DNA from: a virus
Virus record (IMG/VR): IMGVR_UViG_3300046499_000591
Location: 34,217-98,216 of that record
Strand: one strand, 5' to 3'
DNA length: 64,000 nt
The position numbers were made by a program, and so were the translations under genes. The first letter of the stretch is position 1. Every line of letters begins with the position of its first letter. The notes beneath the pieces are model-generated. The model saw nothing but the letters and a program-made list of their open reading frames with translations. It was not told where the DNA came from and searched no databases. Below, one piece after another: positions 54,520 through 59,783 of this stretch.

Positions 54520-54552
54520 CCGCGCCCCGACAGGTCGAGGGTCGGGGCGCGG
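54520..54552 (-). terminator. CTCGACC-loop hairpin
   Basis: CCGCGCCCCGAC, loop AGGTCGAGG, GTCGGGGCGCGG. Confidence 0.8.
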
Positions 54553-54578
54553 CGGGGGAGTTCAGCGGGGCGTCGACG

Positions 54579-54749
54579 TCACCGGCTGCGGGGGCGGTGC
54601 TCGAAGCAGCGCCAGCCGGCCACGGTCCAGCGGGCCGGCTTCCCGCACAGGGGTCGGCCGGTGTCGCACTTCCCGCGGGTGATGAAGCGGCCGGCGTCGG
54701 CAGCCTCGGGGGCGTCGGTGGTCTCGGGGGCCGTGTCGGCGGTGGTCAC
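54579..54749 (-). CDS. Small zinc protein, paralogue of 33402-33611
   Basis: 56 residues from GTG overlapping the upstream stop. CDTGRPLCGKPARWTVAGWR then CFEHRP matches the zinc site of the protein after ssb almost residue for residue. Acidic N-terminus. Function unknown. Confidence 0.6.
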   Translation of the reverse strand: MTTADTAPETTDAPEAADAGRFITRGKCDTGRPLCGKPARWTVAGWRCFEHRPRSR

Positions 54750-54991
54750 TTGGACAGCACGCCCTTCGCGAACCGCGGGACGCCGGCGCCGGTCATCTCG
54801 AGGACGCCCTTGGCGACCAGGTTCCGGCGGGTGAGGTAGGAGACGTGACCGGGGTCGTACTGGAGGCCCTCGGGGCCGCTGCCCGCCTCGCCGTTCATGG
54901 CGACGTACCGCTTCATCGCGGCGACCTCGCCGCGGGTGAGGCGGACGACGCGGCCGTCCGCGAGGCTGACTAGTCGGCTGCGCTTCGCCAT
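54746..54991 (-). CDS. Small basic protein
   Basis: 81 residues from ATG 54991 with GAAGGAG. LVSLADGRVVRLTRGEVAAM, LQYDPGHVSYLTRRNLVAKG, VLEMTGAGVPRFAKGVL. Looks like a compact winged helix. Directly behind the divergent control region at 55.0 kb. Confidence 0.6.
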   Translation of the reverse strand: MAKRSRLVSLADGRVVRLTRGEVAAMKRYVAMNGEAGSGPEGLQYDPGHVSYLTRRNLVAKGVLEMTGAGVPRFAKGVLSK

Positions 54992-55033
54992 CGGCACTCC
55001 TTCGCTGGTGGGCCGCCGTTCCCCGGCGGCCCG

Positions 55034-55073
55034 TGTAGCTACAGACTAAGGGTAGTGTGTAGCTACGCGTCAA
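55034..55073 (-). promoter_or_regulatory. Minus-strand promoter with operator pair at the divergent hub
   Basis: Exact operator 55034-55043 and TGTAGCTACG 55058-55067. Minus strand TTGACG (near consensus -35), 19 bp, TAGTCT. Confidence 0.7.
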
Positions 55074-55091
55074 GCGTCGAGCCCGGACCCG

Positions 55092-55147
55092 TGTACCTAC
55101 ACACCCCAGCTTGCGCGTGTAGCTACATGGCCTGTACCGTGGCCGGC
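55092..55147 (+). promoter_or_regulatory. Plus-strand promoter of RHH gene with TGTAGCTACA operator
   Basis: TTGCGC 55111-55116, 18 bp, TACCGT 55135-55140, seven bases before the ATG (leaderless). Exact operator 55118-55127 in the spacer; degenerate TGTACCTACA at 55092-55101. This is the only exact operator within a plus-strand promoter. Confidence 0.75.
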
Positions 55148-55444
55148 ATGATGACTCCCGCATACCTCAAAGACACGCACACCCCGCCCCGTCAGGTCCG
55201 CCTCGGCGACGAGTGGTACGAGTTCCAGGCCGCAATCGAGCTGATGGGCGGCGGCGCCGTCGGCGGCGGAAGCGGACGCGCCGAGAACCTGCGCGAGTAC
55301 CTCGCCTGGTTCAACCGTGAGCCCGGCGCCACCATGCCGAAGCGTCCGCCGGCCGAGATGCGCGAGCAGATCGTCAAGCGCGGCGCCCAGCTCAAGAAGG
55401 AGGCCGAGGAGAAGGCCAAGGCCCGCACACGGAAGAAGGCCTGA
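55148..55444 (+). CDS. RHH-like DNA-binding protein, candidate master repressor
   Basis: 98 residues. RQVRLGDEWYEFQAAIELMG then GRAENLREYLAWFNREPG follows the ribbon-helix-helix pattern R-x-V-R-L-x-D-E-W-x-x-F...; the tail (RGAQLKKEAEEKAKARTRKK) is a basic helix. RHH dimers bind short palindromes and often tandem sites, fitting TGTAGCTACA pairs. An operator in its own promoter predicts autoregulation. Standing divergent to the regulated block supports the inference. A second ATG follows directly and may be the start. Gene 15906 is the other RHH-like candidate but has a different palindrome. Confidence 0.6.
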   Translation: MMTPAYLKDTHTPPRQVRLGDEWYEFQAAIELMGGGAVGGGSGRAENLREYLAWFNREPGATMPKRPPAEMREQIVKRGAQLKKEAEEKAKARTRKKA

Positions 55445-55516
55445 CGACGCCCCGACATGCGCACCATCACCGAGCCTGCCGGCGCCGCCGGCTAACGACT
55501 ACCCGCACACCATTAC

Positions 55517-55545
55517 GGGCCCCGACCACACCGGTCGGGGCCCGT
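55517..55545. terminator. Bidirectional terminator
   Basis: CGGGCCCCGACC, loop ACACC, GGTCGGGGCCCG between convergent genes. Confidence 0.75.
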
Positions 55546-55567
55546 CCTGCTGCCTAGCCGAGCACTT

Positions 55568-55966
55568 CTACGGCTGCACGTGCAGATTCGGCACCATCAC
55601 CCGGCCCGGCCCCATCGCCGAGAGCCGCGTCCACTGCCGGGCCTTCTCCTCGAAGATGTCGATCAGGCCCGCAAAGGCCGGCTTGCTGCGCCGCAGCTCG
55701 TCCGCCCACGCGGCCGTCAACTCCCGGCCGTCGACCAACACCTGCCCGTCCAGGCCGACCGCCGTGGAGATGACCCGACCCCTCGACAGCCTGTGATAGC
55801 TGACGTCGCAGCCGTCCTCCATCAGCCCGGCGCGCACAGCCTCGTCCCACGCCTCCGCCAGCCGCTCCAGCTCGCTGGGCCCCACCGTGATCGAGTGCTG
55901 CGGCGGCTCCAGCCGCTTCCGCTTGTCCCGCCGCGCCTGCTTGGCGCGCTTGGCGTCACGTCCCAT
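55568..55966 (-). CDS. Basic hypothetical protein
   Basis: 132 residues from ATG 55966 (GAAGGAG). GRDAKRAKQARRDKRKRLEP is a basic head; SITVGPSELERLAEAWDEAV, SYHRLSRGRVISTAVGLDGQ, IFEEKARQWTRL the body. A possible plasmid-borne small protein; no family recognised. Confidence 0.6.
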   Translation of the reverse strand: MGRDAKRAKQARRDKRKRLEPPQHSITVGPSELERLAEAWDEAVRAGLMEDGCDVSYHRLSRGRVISTAVGLDGQVLVDGRELTAAWADELRRSKPAFAGLIDIFEEKARQWTRLSAMGPGRVMVPNLHVQP

Positions 55967-56052
55967 GAGTTCTCCTTCGTCCAGGGGGAATCTAGTGGCG
56001 AGAATCCGCGGGCCCCGACCACCACGGCCGGGGCCCGTCGTCGTGTCCGGGG

Positions 56053-57261
56053 TCAGGCCGTCGGCAGCCAGGGGCGGTGGTCCCGGCCGGTCGTCCCGGC
56101 GCCCCGGGCGCGCAGTGCCGCCCGAACCTGGGCGATGGTCTCGGGGGCAGGGATGGTGTCGACGCCGGGGCCCGGCTCGGGGACGGGCCGGACCGCGGGC
56201 CGCGCGGCCGGAACCGCGGCCGCGACCGGGGCCGGCGCAGGCTTCGGGGCCGGCGCGACCGGACGGCGGTCCTCCCGGGCCCGGGCGCACGCCCGGCACG
56301 GCTGCCCGGTGTCCACCTCGACGTGCTCGTCACACCGGTCGTCGTTGCACAGCGGGCTCCGCTCGAGCATCGCGCGCAGCGCGCCCACCGGCGCCGTCAT
56401 CCGGCCGGCGTAGAACTCGCTCGCCCAGTGCCGATCCCACCGCGGCGCCACCCGGTGCGTCACCAACTGCTCGGGGGTGCGCTCCGTGGGCGTACCGGTC
56501 GCCAGCGCGGCGAGCACGGCGTCCTCGAGGCCGTGGGCCTGCCGCGGCACCGCCCGGGCCAGGTCGGCCGGCAGCAACCCCCACACGGCGTCGACCGCTC
56601 GGCGCTCCTCCTGGCTCAACTTCCGCGGCTTCGTCTTGCCGGACGCGGCGTAGCCGCTCGCGCCCCCAGCCGCCTTACTACCTGCACCAGTCCTACGGAC
56701 GTCCATGGGCGCTACGCGCCCGTAGGGCGCTGCTTCGGTTGTGATGGTTTCTACTGAGGATTCAAGGGGCGGCACGGGGGACACCCCCTCCCCTGTCCCC
56801 GGGGACACCGGGGGGGACGTCCTGTAGGACACCCCCTCCTGGCCAGGCGTGTTGCCCTCGCCGGCCGCCTCGGCAACCCGCGTTCCGGCCCGGAACTCCC
56901 CCTCGGCGGGGGCCTGCGCCCAGAGATCCGCGCGGGCCTGACGCGGCGTCGTGATGGTCGGGAAGGGCGTTCCGGTGCCGCCGAACCCGTCCCACGGGCC
57001 GTGGAGGTGGTACCGGTTCGTCGTCTGCGAGCCGTCGGCCCGGCGGGCCACCCGGTCGGAGACCAAGCCGACTTCCCGCAGCGCGGCGAGGTGCTTCTGC
57101 ACCGCCCGCGGCAGGATCTCCAACTCGGCGGCGAGCAGCGCCACGGACGGGTTGCACGAGTACCGCTCGTCGGCGCGGTCCGCGAGCCGGGTCAGGAGGT
57201 ACTTCCGGGTCGGGTTGCCGATTTTGAGGGTCGTCACGTAGTTCATGGCGTCGATGCTCAC
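56053..57261 (-). CDS. Winged-helix protein (plasmid replication/regulation type)
   Basis: 402 residues from GTG 57261. Residues 1-90 form a winged helix (VTTLKIGNPTRKYLLTRLAD, NPSVALLAAELEILPRAVQK, LAALREVGLVSDRVARRADG). Low-complexity middle, then LSQEERRAVDAVWGLLPADL and RWDRHWASEFYAGRMTAPVG, and a zinc-type CDEHVEVDTGQPCRACARAR. Similar proteins accompany Streptomyces plasmid transfer/replication genes. The upstream 16-codon frame overlaps its start. A second, unrelated winged-helix candidate initiator is at 21582. Confidence 0.6.
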   Translation of the reverse strand: MSIDAMNYVTTLKIGNPTRKYLLTRLADRADERYSCNPSVALLAAELEILPRAVQKHLAALREVGLVSDRVARRADGSQTTNRYHLHGPWDGFGGTGTPFPTITTPRQARADLWAQAPAEGEFRAGTRVAEAAGEGNTPGQEGVSYRTSPPVSPGTGEGVSPVPPLESSVETITTEAAPYGRVAPMDVRRTGAGSKAAGGASGYAASGKTKPRKLSQEERRAVDAVWGLLPADLARAVPRQAHGLEDAVLAALATGTPTERTPEQLVTHRVAPRWDRHWASEFYAGRMTAPVGALRAMLERSPLCNDDRCDEHVEVDTGQPCRACARAREDRRPVAPAPKPAPAPVAAAVPAARPAVRPVPEPGPGVDTIPAPETIAQVRAALRARGAGTTGRDHRPWLPTA

Positions 57262-57308
57262 CGGGACACCGCCGAGAGGTGCGCGCCGGCGGCGTAGTTA
57301 AGTACCAT
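57258..57308 (-). CDS. 16-residue leader peptide overlapping winged-helix gene start
   Basis: ATG 57308 with strong GAAGGAACACGAAG ribosome site; peptide MVLNYAAGAHLSAVSR; its TGA overlaps the GTG of the next gene. Likely couples translation of the downstream gene, which has only a weak ribosome site. Confidence 0.45.
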   Translation of the reverse strand: MVLNYAAGAHLSAVSR

Positions 57309-57366
57309 CTTCGTGTTCCTTCGCAGGGACGTCTTCGGCGGGCACCATCCCGCCGCTTCTTCGATC

Positions 57367-57394
57367 GGCCGCCGGGATCCGACCCCCGGCGGCC
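57367..57394 (-). terminator. Hairpin in the leader of the winged-helix operon
   Basis: GGCCGCCGGG and CCCGGCGGCC arms lie between the operator promoter (57441) and the leader peptide, so they may attenuate. On the plus strand TTTCGCTTT follows. Confidence 0.5.
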
Positions 57395-57440
57395 TTTCGC
57401 TTTCCCGCGCCCGGCCTTCTGACCTGCAACGCTTGCGGGA

Positions 57441-57461
57441 TTGTACATCTCAGATGTACAA
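57441..57461. promoter_or_regulatory. Perfect TTGTACATCT-C-AGATGTACAA operator
   Basis: Ten-base perfect arms with one central base, upstream of the winged-helix gene and facing the AlpA-like gene. Same architecture at 57896 and 57942. Confidence 0.7.
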
Positions 57462-57589
57462 CCCTCCAGAGATGTGCCCCTGTTCCCTGGCCGAAAGGAG
57501 GTGTGATGGGACTCATGCCGCTACTCTCCGTCGACCGCCCGGCGCTACGGTTGTCCCACTCAGGTGGACGACTACAGGAAGGGCGCGAA

Positions 57590-57847
57590 GTGACCGACCA
57601 GGATGACCCGCTGCTCGACATGGACGAGGTGGCGGAACTGATCGGCGTACGCCCCGCAACCCTGCGCACCTACAACAGCCGAGCGAACCAGCGCCGCGAG
57701 GCCGGCATCGCCACCGCCGCCGACCTCCCCGAGCCCGACCGGACATGGGGCCGCTCCCCAAGCTGGAAGCTGTCGACGATCGAACGGTGGCGGCACGCCC
57801 GCGCCGACCAGCCGAACGTCCGCGACGTCCCGCCGGCCGCCGGCTAA
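57590..57847 (+). CDS. AlpA/excisionase-like HTH protein
   Basis: 85 residues from GTG 57590 (AGGAAGGG upstream). LLDMDEVAELIGVRPATLRT, then YNSRANQRREAG, and the wing WGRSPSWKLSTIERWRHARA. MerR-like excisionase fold, as in plasmid-borne regulators beside transfer genes. A degenerate TTGTCC...GGACGA element at 57551-57571 lies just before it. Candidate regulator of the TTGTAC-N9-GTACAA sites or a directionality factor. Confidence 0.7.
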   Translation: MTDQDDPLLDMDEVAELIGVRPATLRTYNSRANQRREAGIATAADLPEPDRTWGRSPSWKLSTIERWRHARADQPNVRDVPPAAG

Positions 57848-57868
57848 CCCCCTAGATCACGCACCTAG

Positions 57869-57916
57869 TTGACGGTCCATCGGACCGCGAGTAGGTTGTA
57901 CAACTGAGTCGTACAA
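57869..57916 (+). promoter_or_regulatory. Promoter with TTGTAC-N9-GTACAA operator
   Basis: TTGACG, 17 bp, TAGGTT; operator 57896-57916 overlaps the -10. The spacer contains GACGGTCCATCGGACCG, resembling 20890-20908. Confidence 0.7.
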
Positions 57917-57941
57917 CACGGGCTCTTTTTTTGGCCCAGGG

Positions 57942-57962
57942 TTGTACGAGTGAGCAGTACAA
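57942..57962. promoter_or_regulatory. Second TTGTAC-N9-GTACAA operator
   Basis: Between the promoter at 57869 and the gene at 57989; arms match in the outer six bases. A GGGC-T7-GCCC segment lies between the two operators. Confidence 0.6.
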
Positions 57963-57988
57963 CTCCGATCCCTCAGAAGGAGCCCCGC

Positions 57989-58165
57989 ATGACGAGCAAG
58001 TGGGAAATTTCCGCCCGGTCCCGCACCGGCGAGCCCGTCAACCAGATCACCGGCGCCGACCACGACGCCGCCACCGTCTACAGCCGCGCCGACCTCGAGC
58101 AGCGCGTCGAGGCCGCGAAGACCGACCCGCGGAACCTCGACGTCACCGTCCGCCCCCTCAACTGA
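57989..58165 (+). CDS. Small hypothetical protein, first of transfer operon
   Basis: 58 residues from ATG 57989 with AGAAGGAG. SKWEISARSRTGEPVNQITG and DHDAATVYSRADLEQRVEAA. Alpha/beta, no family recognised. It precedes the DUF2637/FtsK genes and shares their operator-controlled promoter. Confidence 0.6.
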   Translation: MTSKWEISARSRTGEPVNQITGADHDAATVYSRADLEQRVEAAKTDPRNLDVTVRPLN

Positions 58166-58200
58166 CCGCCCCGTCGTCCCCCTCACCGAAGGAGCGCCCC

Positions 58201-59403
58201 TTGTCCGCGAACACGCCCAGCAGCCGCGCCCGGTGGACCGAGCGTGTCCGCGACGCGGCCCTGTGGCTGCGGGACACCGGCCTCGGCGGCTTCGGCTTCG
58301 CCCTGGTGCTCGTCGTCGCCGTCTCCGGCTGGGCCGCCTCGTTCATCGGCCTCCACGACTTCGGCGTCGAACACATGGGGTTCGGCGACCGGGCCGCCTG
58401 GCTCGTCCCGATCACCTTCGACGGCGCGCCGGCCGGCCTCTCCATCGTCGTCGCCCGGGCCGCGACCCACGGCCGTTCCGCCCCGGTGTGGCGGCTGCTC
58501 ATCGTCGGCTTCACCGGACTGTCGTCGTGGATCAACTATCAGCACATCGAGGACCCCCTCGGCCGTGAGGTCGCCTCGTTCATGCCGCCGTCCGCGGTCA
58601 TCTTGTTCGAGGGCCTGATGTCCGAGGCCCGGGCCGCCGCGATCCGACGCCGGCGCGCCATGCTCGGCGAGGTCGCCGCGGTCCGCCTGCACCCGGCCCG
58701 CTGGATCTTCGCCCCCCGGGACACCGCCAAGATCGTCCGCGGCTACGTCCTCGGCACGGCCCTGCCGGCCGGGTTCGCCGAGGCGGCCGTCGCGGGGGAG
58801 CGGACCGCGGACCAAGCGCCGGCGGACCGGACCGACACCGAGCGGACCGTCGGACCGGACCGGACCGTGTCGCTCGAGAAGACGGACCGGACCGCGGACC
58901 GGACCGCCGGACCGGACCGGACCGACACCACGGACCGGACCGCGGACCACACGGACCGGACCACCGGACCGGACCCGGACCACCAGCGGACCACGGACCA
59001 GACGGACCGGACCGAGCGGACCGCGGACCACCCGGACCACGACGAGCGGACCGCGGACCGCGCGGACCGGACCGCCCCAGAGGCGGACCGGACCACCGGA
59101 CCGGACCACAAGGACCCCAAGCCCCGCAAGGCCCGGACCGCTCCGGACCAGACCGCGGACCACACGGACCGGACCACCAAGACCGCCGCCACGGACCGGA
59201 CCACCGACGAGACGGACCGGACCGAAGACCTGGTCCTCACCGACCTCGAGCGGACCGCCGTCGCGATCCTCCAGACCGCGGACCGGTCCATCAGCAAGCG
59301 GTCCCTCGGCGAGGTCATCCGCCAGGACCTCAAGGGGTCCATCTCCACGGACCGGGCCGTCGAGATCGCCCGCCACTACCGCACCCTTCGCGCCGCGTCC
59401 TGA
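58201..59403 (+). CDS. DUF2637 membrane protein of transfer operon with DRT repeat region
   Basis: 400 residues from TTG 58201 with GAAGGAG. Residues 25-140 hold four hydrophobic segments (FALVLVVAVSGWAASFIGLH, WLVPITFDGAPAGLSIVVAR, WRLLIVGFTGLSSWI, VILFEGLM): DUF2637, as in Streptomyces plasmid spread proteins. Residues 195-345 are an Asp-Arg-Thr-rich repeat tract encoded by GGACCG repeats. The C-terminus (LTDLERTAVAILQTADRSIS) is a winged-helix-like tail. Likely works with the FtsK-type translocase in plasmid transfer or intramycelial spread. Confidence 0.75.
   Translation: MSANTPSSRARWTERVRDAALWLRDTGLGGFGFALVLVVAVSGWAASFIGLHDFGVEHMGFGDRAAWLVPITFDGAPAGLSIVVARAATHGRSAPVWRLLIVGFTGLSSWINYQHIEDPLGREVASFMPPSAVILFEGLMSEARAAAIRRRRAMLGEVAAVRLHPARWIFAPRDTAKIVRGYVLGTALPAGFAEAAVAGERTADQAPADRTDTERTVGPDRTVSLEKTDRTADRTAGPDRTDTTDRTADHTDRTTGPDPDHQRTTDQTDRTERTADHPDHDERTADRADRTAPEADRTTGPDHKDPKPRKARTAPDQTADHTDRTTKTAATDRTTDETDRTEDLVLTDLERTAVAILQTADRSISKRSLGEVIRQDLKGSISTDRAVEIARHYRTLRAAS
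58800..59235 (+). repeat. GGACCG(G) direct-repeat tract inside DUF2637 gene
   Basis: About fifteen copies of CGGACCGGACC at irregular spacing, plus one GACCCGGA near 58974. GACCCGGA-type 8-mers are the recognition repeats of TraB of some Streptomyces plasmids, so this tract may be a clt-like loading site. Confidence 0.5.
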
Positions 59404-59435
59404 CGGACCGGACCAACCTAGAAAGGACCGCCGCC

Positions 59436-59780
59436 ATGCGCAGCACCGACGACAGGTTCACCCTCGCCGCGATCACCACCGCCGCAGTGCTGGCGGCCTT
59501 CCTCCTCGCCCACGCCGTCGCCTGCATCCCCGGACCGCTCGCGCCCCCGGTGGTCCTCACCTGGGCCACCACCTACACCGCCGCCGTGCTCGGCCTGGCC
59601 CGGGCCCTGCACCTCCCGCCGGCGCGCACCCTGTGCGCCGCCACCCTCGTCGTCGCCGCCACCACCCGGATCCTCCTCGCCGGCCTCGGACACGTCCTCG
59701 AGGGCGCCCTGCGCATCCTCGACCGGCTCAGCGACGCCAGCCTCACCATGCTCAACACCACCCCCGCGAAGGCGGCCTGA
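59436..59780 (+). CDS. Small membrane protein of transfer operon
   Basis: 114 residues. LAAITTAAVLAAFLLAHAVA, VVLTWATTYTAAVLGLARAL and LCAATLVVAATTRILLAGLG are three hydrophobic helices. AGAAAGGA upstream. Position between DUF2637 and translocase genes suggests a spread (Spd-type) protein; sequence alone does not prove it. Confidence 0.6.
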   Translation: MRSTDDRFTLAAITTAAVLAAFLLAHAVACIPGPLAPPVVLTWATTYTAAVLGLARALHLPPARTLCAATLVVAATTRILLAGLGHVLEGALRILDRLSDASLTMLNTTPAKAA

Positions 59781-59783
59781 ACC

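Noticed and set aside
38824-54552. Integron attC sites between cassettes
   Set aside because: The hairpins lack the bulged bases and core R-box sequences of attC, and no integron integrase with its extra motif is present. The cassette look is explained by repeated promoters and hairpins.
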